DNA of 64,000 bases from Panonychus citri (lineage: Eukaryota; Arthropoda; Arachnida; Trombidiformes; Tetranychidae): contig NW_026515420.1 of assembly GCF_014898815.1 (NCBI RefSeq), positions 1-64,000 of the forward strand, given 5' to 3'. This document shows, in pieces, positions 52,022 through 61,402 of the stretch. Below the pieces are notes generated by a model. It made no database searches. It was not told where the DNA came from and worked only from the letters and a program-made list of their open reading frames with translations. The position numbers were made by a program, and so were the translations under genes. Positions within the stretch are counted from its first letter, which is position 1, and each line of letters begins with the position of its first letter.

Positions 52022-52524
52022 AAATAAATAAAAACTCGGTGGTACTTACGTCGACCAAATTTGGCCTCGTCTACCTGTACCACCTGTCCAGTACCACCGA
52101 TTTTCCCCCGCCTTAATTCATCCTGAAGAAAGGTAAATGTCACGGTCTCTCGAAACAGCCTGAACCAATCAGCCACTGTTTGAGTAGACACACCGGCTTC
52201 AGCACGCGCCGAATCATAGTCCACATCCGTGCACCAGGTGTACATCAATCGAAGTGCGTCCTCAATATCAATTTTCAACCCTTCGAAGGCTGATTTGTAG
52301 GACGCACTCCGTGATTCTGGCCTGGATTCCGAATGCTTCCCATGCTTCGGGCAACGAAACGTGCCAACAGGACCACGATCGACCTCCCAGGTCATCGGGC
52401 ACCGGTGCTGACCACAGGAGTATGCAGAACGCAGGAGACTTTGTTGTTGTGCCCATTCAATGGCCGTCTCCCTGCTTCTGCATACCTCCCTCTCCAGCCT
52501 AGCATGCCTCCACACACCATCCAT
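52022..52524 (-). pseudogene. truncated Merlin/IS1595 (ISXO2-like) transposase
   Basis: From ATG at 52524 the frame has an N-terminal Cys/His cluster (SCGQHRCPM, then FRCPKHGKH), a helix-turn-helix-like segment (AEAGVSTQTVADWFRLFRE) and the family signature GGTGQVVQVDEAKFGRRKYHR with the first catalytic Asp in VDEAKFG. Homology stops right after KYHR, near 52036, at the junction with the ACSF2-like remnant, so the rest of the catalytic domain is missing. The segment is visibly more GC-rich than its surroundings, which suggests a recent arrival. The open frame upstream to 52641 is only simple repeat. Confidence 0.82.
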
Positions 52525-52544
52525 AATGATGATGATGGAAAAAG

Positions 52545-52700
52545 AAAAGAAAAAGAAAGATGGAGATGAAAAAGAAAGAGAAAGAGAAAATGAGAATGAG
52601 AATGAGAATGAGAGTAAGAAAGAGAGAGAGAATAAGAGCAAGAGCGAGAATGAGAGCGAGAAAAGAGATGTGAACGAGAGAAAGAACGAGAATCAAATGA
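52545..52700 (+). repeat. purine-rich low-complexity tract
   Basis: GAGAATGAGAATGAGAATGA-type units with GAAAAAGAAA runs. It creates spurious long frames on both strands and lies beside the 5' end of the truncated transposase. Confidence 0.95.
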
Positions 52701-52759
52701 ATAGAATTCAAAAATATTGTCAACATTATAGGTTCAATTTAGGCTCCCTCATACCGCTC

Positions 52760-53355
52760 CCTCAAATCTAAATGCTAACATGTGCTGCCTCTATCAATTA
52801 TTTTTATCATTAGAATAGCCGTTCACATCAATACTAACCTTTGATTAACAAATGACCTTGGAATGACCTTGACATTTAGGTATGACCTTGAACATGTTCC
52901 ACATGTGATATAGTGCAATAGTCCATACTAGTTCATGAGTTATATGCTAAAACCCGTTTAAACCTATTTTCAATCGGTCACAAGTATCAAACGGATATGT
53001 TGATTTGACTGAAATTTTGGTCATAGATACTTGGTACTATGATGTACATACAGGCTGAAAATAGCTCAGCCAAAAGCAATAATAGTGTTATAACAAAACT
53101 TATTATTTTCCCATAGAGCTCTATGTAAAAATCGACTTTTGTCGCGCTGTAGCTCTGCTCACAGAAGTTTCCTCAAAAATTCCATCAACATGTGCATTAC
53201 TATGTGTGACAAGACTATTCACAAGAAATTTGGAGTCGATATTCCAGGGGTCTTGTTCTAGAATATAGCCAAAAATTGAAACTTTTTTCAATAAATTTAA
53301 TTATGCCAAGATAACTGCTGAGCTTTAGCTCGCAGTTATTAATAATTACTACTCA
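52760..53355. other. non-coding stretch, three TGACCTTG motifs
   Basis: No gene is supported. TGACCTTG occurs at 52853-52860, 52864-52871 and 52883-52890. The two latter are followed by A, giving the complement of TCAAGGTCA, the extended half-site bound by Ftz-F1 and ERR-type nuclear receptors. Whether they act as sites is unknown. Confidence 0.5.
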
Positions 53356-53700
53356 GTCTATTAACTTAGTTTAGGAATCGTCTTCTGTTGGGTCTAATTC
53401 TATTAAGAGTTGAGATAAATTTATGAAATTTTGTATATTTGTTTTCGGTAACATGGCCTATGCGAATCCCAAACATAAAATTCTCAGTACTAAAGGCCAT
53501 TTAATACTTAAATTTCGAAGTTAATTTGATCGAAAATGATATTCAATTAGTTTAGGAATTTGGCCTGAATCGACATAGTTCTGCATTAAATTGATCTGCA
53601 CATTGATTTTATGGGAATTTAACTTTTGAGTTCGAACTTTTGTCCATGAAAAAGCCATTTATCGACATTTTTCTCTGAAATTTTTTTCTAAGGTCAAATA
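53356..53700 (+). repeat. dispersed repeat, copy 2
   Basis: Partner of 49449-49770 in the same orientation, with shared blocks TTAGTTTAGGAATCGTCTTC and AACTTTTGTCCATGAAAAAG and then ATTTATCGACATTTTTCTC. It carries many substitutions and small indels. Confidence 0.8.
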
Positions 53701-54868
53701 ATAGTCAAAAAATAGGATACGTTCAGTTTTTAATTGTCTTAATTCTAGAAAATTTTTTTATCTAGTTTTGAACAAAAATAGAAGAAATTATGGAAATTGA
53801 ATGTCTTGAATACGAGAAAATACTTTCGATTGATCGAAATTTCGTGATTTTTTCACAAACTCGATTAGTTGATTCCCGATTCTTTGATGTTGGGTTCAAA
53901 TCGAGTTGAATTCAAATCAATCAAATATTAATTTAATTAGGAAATTGTCTCTAAAAAGATATGCACAGTCCATTCTATATGTCATAAAAATTTCATAAGC
54001 TAGGTACCTCCCACTTCCATAAAAAATCAATTTCCGAGAAGTTTAAACTGCCCATAGACCTCTTAAGGATTTTATGTTTTTAAATGCTAATAACTCCGCC
54101 CACAGAAGTTTCCGCTAAAAAACCTCAACATGTATATAGACCTACATAAGGCCTACCTCTAGAAAAAATTTCAAGACAATCTGAGTAGGGGGCTGTAGTA
54201 AAGAATAGCCGTTTTATTCATACGTTTTTTACTGGATTAGAGAGAAATTGATTATTATTTCACAGAACCCGTTCGGTTTTTTGGCTCACTGTTGAGAAGA
54301 TTATTGCCAGAGGAGAGTTGACTGTAGGTAAACAATGTGTTCAAGTTTCATCTAGTTTATTGTTGATTAGGAAACTTAATGAATTAATTTCTAACCAAGA
54401 TTATTTTATAGTATTAGTGGTGTGAAAGAATTTGATTATAAATTGGGTTGACTTACGAGAAAGTTGTGACCATTGATTTATCGTTGTTCGGATTCAATTT
54501 TTTGACGAACTGATAAATTGGATGCTGGGTAATTATCACTTCATGGGTAATTTATTTGGTTAGAATTATAATATGTAGTTTGGCATGAGCTATATGTACA
54601 GAAAATTTCAGGTCTCTAAATTTGCGGACCTAATCCAAAGTCTTACCTTAACTTAAGAGAGAGAGACTGGTGGGAAAGAGAGAGTAAGAGAGAGTGACTA
54701 GAAATCGATAATGACCGGAAAACCAGTTTTTTGCAAACGGCGTGACAAATTATGCGGGCCATTTTTGTTCTGGCCTGCTACAACCCGATAGTTGCCGAAT
54801 AATTAAACGGGCAACTTTTAGGGCCAATTAAATATTTTCGATTAAAGAGTTTTGTGTAAATGCATTAA
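53701..54868. other. no identified gene; one possible exon scrap near 54256-54420
   Basis: After a TTTCACAG acceptor-like site at about 54256, one frame reads TRSVFWLTVEKIIARGELTV and continues to a stop near 54423. The start looks protein-like, but I cannot identify it. A GA-rich run lies near 54656-54695. The phrase GAATAGCCGTT occurs at about 52813 and 54215. Otherwise nothing is supported. Confidence 0.35.
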
Positions 54869-55640
54869 TCTAGTGAACGATTCTAGCTGATTGTTCATGG
54901 ACTGAAATCAAATTGATTATAGTTGATCATATTTTGATCATGTTGCTAATCACAATTAAATGTCTAAAATATGATCAACCCGAAACTAATCGTTTCAAGT
55001 TGATCATATTGATAATAAAATTTTCAATCACAATTGAATCTAGTGAACGATTCGTGCTGATTGTTTTTGAACTGAAATCAAGTTGATTATAGTTGATCAT
55101 ATTTTGATCATATTTTGATCATATTTTGATCATAAATGTCCAAAATATGATCAACCCGAAACTAATTGTTTCAGGTTGATCATATTTTGATTAAATTGAT
55201 AATCACAATTAAAAGTCTAGAATATGATCAACCCAAAGTTAATTGTTTCAGGTTGATCATATTTTGATTAAATTGATAATCACAATTAAAAGTCTAGAAT
55301 ATGATCAACCCAAAGTTAATTGTTTCAAGTTGATCATATTGATAATCAAATTCATAATCACAATTGAATCTAGTGAACGATTCTAGTTGATTGTTTATGA
55401 ACTGAAATCCATTTGATTCAAGTTGATCATATTGCTAATCACAATTAAAAGTCTAGAATCTGATCAACCCAAAGTTACTTGTTTCAAGTTGATCATATTG
55501 ATAATCAAATTGATAATCACAATTAAATCTAGTGAACGATTCTAGTTGATTGTTTATGAACTGAAATCAAATTGATTATAGTTGATCATATTTTGATCAT
55601 ATTTTGATCATATTGTCAATCATAATCAAAAGTCCAAAAT
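54869..55640 (+). repeat. tandem array of hairpin-forming repeat units
   Basis: The phrase TCTAGTGAACGATTC recurs at 54869, 55039, 55369 and 55528. Each unit carries forward and reverse copies of AATATGATCAAC. The best hairpin is 55142-55188: two 21-base arms match at 20 positions around a TAATT loop. Intervals of 170, 330 and 159 suggest a unit of about 160-170 bp. Related sequence in the opposite orientation occurs at 62985-63095. Confidence 0.9.
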
Positions 55641-55672
55641 ATGATAATGTTAATCAACAAGATGATAATTTT

Positions 55673-55965
55673 GATTAAATCAACAATAGAATACAAATTT
55701 ACAATTGATTCAATTTGTGAGAAACACTCAATCAATGTAACAATTTTAGACTTGATCATCAATCTATACTTCAAGAGGGTTTGATTGTTTGGGACAAAAT
55801 TGTTAAGATTGTTAACCTTAATTGTGATCACCGTTCATCAGTAAATTGCTGTGGAATAATCAGAATAGAATTAATGATTAGAATGAATTTTTCCAAGTGA
55901 AGTTTTTTTAATTGATTGAGTGTTTCTCACAAATTGTAAATTTGTATTCTATTGTTGATTTAATC
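55673..55965. repeat. long inverted repeat (arms of 55-64 bp)
   Basis: The arm at 55673-55736 and the reverse complement of 55911-55965 share GATTAAATCAACAATAGAAT, ACAAATTTACAATT and GTGAGAAACACTCAATCAAT. The left arm has 9 extra bases. The 174-bp spacer has no coding content. It may be a foldback or MITE-type element, directly abutting the tandem array. Confidence 0.88.
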
Positions 55966-56838
55966 ATAATTATACTCGAAAATCGATTAATTGATTTTGG
56001 AAGATGAAGGTAAGAATGATAAAAAGATGAGAAAATAATGTAATAATAATGAAGATGTTAATACAATAATAATAACATCGGAATAAATTGTTATGTTTAT
56101 CGATAATCAATTTTAATGATAATCATTGGAAACAATAATCGTTTAGAATCAACTAGAATTTTTTTCCAAGTTATTGTTGAAAATATTTAATGGTGACGAT
56201 GGTCAATCAATCTTACCTTTAAAAGATGACCAACAAGAGGATCAACTGACCGGCCAATAAGATGATGTCAATGTTAACCTTTACCTCCATTGGCTCCAAT
56301 CAATTTCAATTGGCGATTTCATCATCTTCCTTATCATCATCTTTTATTTTTTAATCAAAGTTTACAATCTAGAGTAATTAAAGTTAATTGAGATAAAGGG
56401 TAAGGATTGGTTTGTCTTAATTGTTAGATAACCTTATCAAACCCTAAAAAAGGTCTACTATTAATTGTAAGACGAAACATGAACTCCTTGACCGGTGTGT
56501 TGACCAACACCAAATCTAAACCAGAAGTTAAACTTGATGAATAATTTAAGTTAATCAAATATTGATCTAAGTGACTATTTATACAATTTATCATTTCTAA
56601 ATGATCATACAAAGCTACAGCTTCTTCGCATCTTTTTCTTAAGCTGTAGCAAAGCTGCCGGTGTCAGGCAGTGCCTGATAAAGAAGCTGTTGAAAAGCTG
56701 TCGCGAAATTCAATACTATCGATACATCGGAGAATGACTCCATCTTTCCTGTTTGTTATTATTCACCATAAATTGTATTAATCAAGTTAATTTGTTTACT
56801 CTCATTACCAATTATTTTGTTACCTTTGTTTTTCTATC
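55966..56838. other. non-coding stretch before the gene cluster
   Basis: A minus-strand frame at 56424-56612 (NTPVKEFMFRLTINSRPFLG) looks mildly protein-like but cannot be assigned. A hairpin with arms GCTACAGCTT/AAGCTGTAGC lies at 56614-56650, followed by the palindrome at 56662-56680. Nothing else is supported. Confidence 0.5.
56662..56680. repeat. 19-bp palindrome, copy 1
   Basis: TGTCAGGCAGTGCCTGATA, nearly a perfect dyad. It is one of five copies in the cluster and lies about 160 bases upstream of the plus-strand family A gene. Confidence 0.9.
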
Positions 56839-57462
56839 ATGAATCAACGAGTAATACCAAATTCTAGAGGTGTCAAAAGAAAAGTAAGTATCTATTTATA
56901 TATCACTTTATATAATTATATGTTACTCATGCAATCTTTTTCTGGTTTCTAGGCATTCACCCGAGTAGATGATGTACTTTATGATGTAACAGCTACAGCA
57001 TTCATTGAGGAAACAGGAGAGTTTTTACTCAAAGCCACTTGGCTCGAAAGAGCGGAAAATGTTTACATCTCGGACATAACCAGCGTGCCCATTAAAAAAG
57101 CTCGACCATGTGGAATACAGTCGCTTGACGAAATTTATACTAAAACAAAAGAATTTAAACTAAAACTTGATGCTGGAGCCAAAATTTTCTCATGCCCCTA
57201 TTGTCACGTAAAAGCAACTCCAAATGAAAAAACTAACATGAAAAACCATATTAATGGCTTTAAGAAGCTGGATGACAATAGAATTGAGAAGGTTTTTAAA
57301 CCATGTAAACAAAGGCGGAAAATGGAACCAACCGTTAGAGCTCTTCACATAATGGATCCACTTGATGTAACCGCCGAGGAAAAAAATTTGATTTTACCCC
57401 TTGTGAAGAATCGTATGAATGGTAGAGAGAGAATTAGAGAAAAGAAAGAAAATGAAATTTGA
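56839..57462 (+). CDS. family A protein 1: chromo-like segment plus CxxC finger, 184 aa
   Basis: Exon 1 (56839-56883) starts at ATG and ends in a gtaagt donor. After a 69-bp intron, exon 2 runs from 56953 to the stop at 57462. The N-terminal block VDDVLYDVTATAFIEETGEF, then LLKATWLERAENVYI, resembles a chromo-type fold in its aromatic and KW-like pattern; this is inference. A single finger follows: FSCPYCHVKATPNEKTNMKNH. The C-terminus is basic and helical (RMNGRERIREKKENE). It is a clear paralog of the minus-strand gene at 60027-60428, with the same intron position. Function is unknown. Nucleic-acid or histone binding is plausible. Confidence 0.72.
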
Positions 57463-57705
57463 TGAGCCGATAATAATTATAAAACCCACTTGAGGTCTCT
57501 GCAGCTTTGTGACAGCTCAAATATAAAGAAGCTTTTTTCTACATTAAACATTTTCTTTTTAACTTGCTTTGTTTGTAATTTTTCCAACAATCAAATCAAT
57601 TGTTTTTAACAAGATTTTATACTTCCAATAATAAGTTCAACAATTAGATGACAAATTACTAATTCTAATTGTAAAATCCTTTTCTGACCATTTTTATTCT
57701 ACAAA

Positions 57706-58659
57706 ATGGCAAGTCCTTTAAAAAAGGAGCTTTGATCGGGTATTTCCGAACTCAAGGTGGACCAACATTAACCGGACGAACAGTTCAGAGGACAGCAGTT
57801 GTTTCCTCTGCGAAAATCAGGCTACATGACAGAACCGAACTGCTCAATTTAAATCGAATTATAGTCGAAGGAGATCCTTGGACTCAAACAGAGGATGGAT
57901 CGGATTGGTGGCCCCATTAATTGATAGCTTCAGGTAAGTTATTATTATTTTCTTCGTCTCCATAAGTAATTAATTTCATGATCTTTTTACAGGAAGTAAA
58001 AGACACTGTGAAAAAGCTTTAAAATCAATCCCTTCAGCAGTTAAAGAAAAAATGTTTGAACGAAAAAATTTAATTGAAAAAGAAATGAATGAAACTTTCA
58101 ACATGAATGATGAAATAATTCCAACCTATTTTGAAAGATCACCTTCGATGTCATCCATTGGTTCAGCTTCTGGTGGATCTTCACAAGAATAGTGGAAACA
58201 TAACTTGACCCTGGTCGACTTTAGTACGATAGATATTCTGATTTATTATGGTTCGAAATATCTGATGAAACACCAAATAGTGCAATCTTTAAGACCATCG
58301 AGTGCAGATATTTGGTAAGTTCAAATTACTTTGTTATTTGACTAGTATCTCATTTTTCATTCGTACCTTCTTTCTTCTCCTTTTTTCCTTTCAGGTCCAA
58401 GATCTACGTACTGTTAAACTTCCATTTATATTCCGTTGATGGTGTCGATTCCCCTTGTGTGTACCAAGTGATGACACCCGATGGAAAAATTTGGAGCTAC
58501 GATGACATGAAAGCCAAATGTGAATCTGAATTTGCAATTATCACGGTTTCTGCGAAAGCTAAAACGGGTAACTGTGTGTCACCCAGTTGCAAGGAATGTA
58601 AAATGGAAATGGATGGAAAAAAGATACCGGTGACATATCGACTGTCACCCGACACATAA
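57706..58659 (+). pseudogene. broken three-exon gene of unknown family
   Basis: Three blocks stay in one frame across good splice sites. Block 1 ends 57933 at gtaagt and contains GRTVQRTAVVSSAKIRLHD and EDGSDWWPH. Block 2 is 57993-58314, with SKRHCEKALKSIPSAVKEK. Block 3 is 58395-58659, with YQVMTPDGKIWSYDDMKAK and CVSPSCKECKMEMDG. In-frame stops lie at 57918-57920 and 58190-58192. An ATG at 57706 is out of frame with what follows, and the final TAA overlaps the ATG of the next gene. The frame continuing past each stop argues for recent decay, or for assembly errors. Originally it may have been joined to the family B gene. Confidence 0.5.
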
Positions 58660-59496
58660 TGAGAGTCAATAACGCTCTTTTCTATTGTGTCCTCTGTGGT
58701 ACTAAACTGGCCATGACCTCAACCCTAAGAAAACATGCCGCAATTCGTCCTTTTAGAACCAGACTCATTTCAGAAAGGCCAACCAAAAAGAAGGACAGTT
58801 CGATCAAATCATTGGAAAAGAAAAGAAAAACCACCAAAATCAAAATTTCGGCTGTAAAAGGACCAAATTACGAGACGAGGTTGATAAATTGGAGCAAGAA
58901 AATGGCAACTAAAGCTAAAACTGATGGGCATTTCGCTTCAGTTGCTGAAGAAGAAATAATCAATCAAGTTGAAAGCGCCCATAACATTCAAAATCTTGTT
59001 AATATTTTTGATTTATCGGGGGACAATCTCGATTCTGATGAATATGATGTTGACATGTAAGTGTATTTTAATCCATTTGATTTCATTTGTATAATTTTAT
59101 TCTTCTTTCTACTTTATTTCTAGAATGAACGATGATTTCTTTGCATTTTGGTACGGGGATCGAATCAAAGTCCAGCTATTGGATATAAATACAAAAAAAG
59201 CAGTTTCGACACATCATGTGGAAAATATCGTTGAATCGTGCATGGAGGAGAAAAAATGTAACCTGAAAGCTTGTCCTTGCAAAGGCTCATATACACAAGA
59301 GTCCAAAGATGAATTTTTGGGCCATATTCTAACGAATAATTTTCTCATTCACTGCCGTGGATGTAAAAAGGGATTCAAGGAAATAACCAGCTTTGAAAAA
59401 CACATTTCCCAATTCTGCTTCATTGAGCGAGATAAAGAGCTATCTGCTGCTCGCCCCCAAAAAAGCAAAGACCAACCACCATCATCAACTGGTTGA
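58659..59496 (+). CDS. family B protein 1: Cys/His-rich protein, 256 aa
   Basis: Exon 1 (58659-59056) starts at an ATG overlapping the preceding TAA. It has a finger-like FYCVLCGTKLAMTSTLRKH, then a basic stretch (KKRKTTKIKISA) and an acidic end. A 67-bp intron (gtaagt...ttctag) is followed by exon 2 (59124-59496), which carries the family B signature CNLKACPCKG, FLGHILTNN, HCRGCKKGF and a final H/C pair (FEKHISQFC). Exon 2 aligns along its length with the gene at 63147-63486, including its phase-2 acceptor. The Cys/His pattern predicts zinc binding. I know no named domain with exactly this spacing. The start is uncertain, since upstream exons could belong to the same protein. Confidence 0.65.
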
Positions 59497-59673
59497 CCAG
59501 AAAAGAGACAATTAAAAAGAAATCGAATCAATAAACCCAAAAGAAACCAAATCGGAGTAATAATAAGTAAAGAAATTAAATGAAGGAAACGTGTAATCAA
59601 TCAGTTGATGATGGTGGTTGGTCTTTGCACACGTTAATGTCTTAGTTTGACAAGTCTTTTAATTACGAGATTT

Positions 59674-59692
59674 TGTCAGGCACTGCCTGACA
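59674..59692. repeat. 19-bp palindrome, copy 2
   Basis: TGTCAGGCACTGCCTGACA, the perfect form (odd centre). It lies between the 3' ends of family B gene 1 (plus) and family A gene 2 (minus). Confidence 0.95.
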
Positions 59693-60026
59693 ACACACCA
59701 CCTCTACAACTGTGAAATTAAACGTTTTTGAAAATAAAATGAAATGTCAATGATTTATTAAAAAAATGAAATCTTTAGGATGTTGATTGACCAAATAAAA
59801 CAGAATAGAGTACAGGTAAGATACAGGTAAAAAGGTATGTAGGTATTACATGTTATAGTTTTTGTACATATTAGAGTGAAAGCAATTGTTCGGAGAATCC
59901 AGGTAAGAGTAATTTTTTCCCTTGCTTAGTGATATCGATTTGTTCAACAGTTTCATATTTTCCATTAACTGCTGGTTTTCTTTCTCTTCTAATCGCACAT
60001 GGCTGAATAAAACGGACATTTCCATC
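59693..60026 (-). other. 3' flank of family A gene 2, possible coiled-coil frame
   Basis: A frame offset from the family A gene 2 stop reads EKENQQLMENMKLLNKSISL on the minus strand (59846-60049). It could be the original C-terminus lost by a frameshift at the RIRMEMSVLF junction. Family A gene 1 has a similar basic RERIREKK end there. This is not certain. Confidence 0.4.
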
Positions 60027-60428
60027 CTAATCCTTTCTTTCGATTCCATTTATATGAACGGACATATTGTGTTTCCTTCCGGGTGGACCTTTAGTCATAC
60101 AGAAAGGACATTGGTAAATCTTTGATCCTCGATAAAGCTTTTTTTTGAACTCAATGGTGTCGTTTATTATTTCATTAATTGATTGGACATTCTCAGGCTT
60201 TTTCCTTTTCCTTTTAATTCTGTTCATGTTGTTTAAATAAACGTTTTCCGGTTTCTCGAGCCACTTCGCCTCCAACTCAAATTCATTTGTCTCTTCTACG
60301 TAAGAGATAACTTTAACATCATAAAGCACATCGTCAACTCTGGCTTGGGCCTGAAAAAAAACAAATATAAATTAAGTTGTTGCTTTGATAACTAGCATAT
60401 TATAGTGACTTACCTTTTTGTTGGCCAT
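60027..60428 (-). CDS. family A protein 2: inverted paralog, 112 aa
   Basis: Exon 1 is 60414-60428 (five codons, MANKK, then gtaagt). Exon 2 runs 60350-60027 after a tttttttcag acceptor. The N-terminus RVDDVLYDVKVISYVEETNE, then FELEAKWLEKPENVYLNNM, is nearly the same as in the plus-strand paralog. So are the finger YQCPFCMTKGPPGRKHNMSV and the following HINGIERK. The stop comes soon after the finger, making it about 70 residues shorter than paralog 1. The intron position is conserved. It is divergent in orientation from paralog 1, about 3 kb away. Confidence 0.72.
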
Positions 60429-60707
60429 AGCCCAGCTTGAATATTTCTTCTAGGCATTTGAAATTCAGAAATTCAAACGTATTAATAAAGGTAAGATTAT
60501 TTGCAATTCAAGCAAATAATAAAAAATTCATAGAATAATTAGGATCAGTTTAAGATCTTTCACGAAAAATAAACAAAACGCTTTAATAAATAAGCTAAGA
60601 TAAAAAAAATAAGCAAGAAACATCGATACATCGACTTGCTTCGATAAATTCGATTAGATATTAGATTCAAATAGATATTAGATCCGATTGAATAGATTTG
60701 AATATCT

Positions 60708-60749
60708 ACACCTTCTCTACACCATTGATAGAAGATGTAGAGAAGGTGT
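60708..60749. repeat. 42-bp hairpin H1
   Basis: Perfect 14-base arms ACACCTTCTCTACA and TGTAGAGAAGGTGT around a 14-base loop (CCATTGATAGAAGA). Confidence 0.95.
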
Positions 60750-60777
60750 AGACATTGAAACTATTCTAAGTGTTGCT

Positions 60778-60819
60778 ACACCTTCTCTACATCTTCTATT
60801 AATGGTGTAGAGAAGGTGT
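60778..60819. repeat. 42-bp hairpin H2 (reverse-oriented loop)
   Basis: Same 14-base arms as H1, with the loop in reverse complement (TCTTCTATTAATGG), so H1 and H2 are inverted relative to each other. It is followed three bases later by palindrome copy 3. Confidence 0.95.
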
Positions 60820-60822
60820 CGC

Positions 60823-60841
60823 TGTCAGGCAATGCTTGACA
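60823..60841. repeat. 19-bp palindrome, copy 3
   Basis: TGTCAGGCAATGCTTGACA, with one mismatch to the dyad. It directly follows hairpin H2. Confidence 0.9.
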
Positions 60842-60906
60842 AAGTCAAGCGAAGCAGATGCTTGTTATTGACAATTTTTTTCGCACTTGAAATTATTGAA
60901 ATGGTT

Positions 60907-61207
60907 TTATTGAAAAGACAAATTAGCAAAATGTTTTGCAAGATTACTTTTATGATTTTCTCTTTTGTTACAATATAGACACTCAAACTCGATATTGTAT
61001 CGACGGTGCATATGAGAGCTAAGAGTACTCGTATATGATAAATTGCACCGGTCTTTGTTATCTGTACAACTATTACATTGTGAACAGAGACAATAATAAG
61101 TCTGTTCTTCCTTTTTTTCTTGTTTTTTCTTTTTTTTACGTAATTACGTTCTAGGTGTTTTTTAAATTTAGGTATAGATAATGGGATTTTACAGGCACTG
61201 CCTGACA
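60907..61207 (-). pseudogene. third finger protein, frameshifted
   Basis: The minus strand reads SACKIPLSIPKFKKHLERNYV from about 61203. After a homopolymer run of A it continues in another frame as EEQTYYCLCSQCNSCTDNKD, LSSHMHRRYNIEFECLYCNK and SNLAKHFANLSFQ, with a stop at 60907-60909. The two CxxC-H units are C2H2-like with incomplete second histidines, as in the family B N-terminal finger. The A8/A6/A7 runs at about 61107-61137 are the likely site of the frame break. The 5' end overlaps the palindrome at 61189-61207. Confidence 0.6.
61189..61207. repeat. 19-bp palindrome, copy 4
   Basis: TTACAGGCACTGCCTGACA, matching the consensus at 17 of 19 positions. It lies between the finger-protein frame and hairpin H3. 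Confidence 0.9.
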
Positions 61208-61210
61208 TCC

Positions 61211-61252
61211 ACACCTTCTCTACACCATTAATAAAAGATGTAGAGATGGTGT
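61211..61252. repeat. 42-bp hairpin H3
   Basis: Arms ACACCTTCTCTACA and TGTAGAGATGGTGT with one mismatch, loop CCATTAATAAAAGA, same orientation as H1. Confidence 0.93.
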
Positions 61253-61280
61253 AGAGTCTTGAATTGATCTAAGTCTTTCT

Positions 61281-61322
61281 ACACCTTCTCTACATCTTCT
61301 ATTAATGGTGTACAAAAGGTTT
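61281..61322. repeat. 42-bp hairpin H4, right arm degraded
   Basis: The left arm ACACCTTCTCTACA and loop TCTTCTATTAATGG are intact (H2 orientation). The right arm has become TGTACAAAAGGTTT. Confidence 0.85.
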
Positions 61323-61357
61323 AGCTACACTTACTTGTTAGATTGATTCAAGACTCT

Positions 61358-61399
61358 ACACCTTCTTTACACCATTAATAGAAGATGTAGAGAAAGTGT
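61358..61399. repeat. 42-bp hairpin H5
   Basis: Arms ACACCTTCTTTACA and TGTAGAGAAAGTGT with small changes, H1 orientation. It is followed by palindrome copy 5. Confidence 0.9.
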
Positions 61400-61402
61400 C
61401 AG

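Noticed and set aside
52460..52771. 103-codon plus-strand frame and its minus-strand counterpart in the GA-rich tract
   Set aside because: The KEKEREN and SFSFS repeats are translations of a purine simple repeat; the real coding is the minus-strand transposase starting at 52524.
60825..61214. 129-codon minus-strand frame as the true product at this locus
   Set aside because: Only its first part (IPKFKKHLERNYV) looks coding; past the A homopolymers the CxxC finger residues lie in a different frame.
60708..61399. CRISPR array
   Set aside because: The repeats are hairpins in alternating orientation with irregular spacing and lie among spliced eukaryotic genes.
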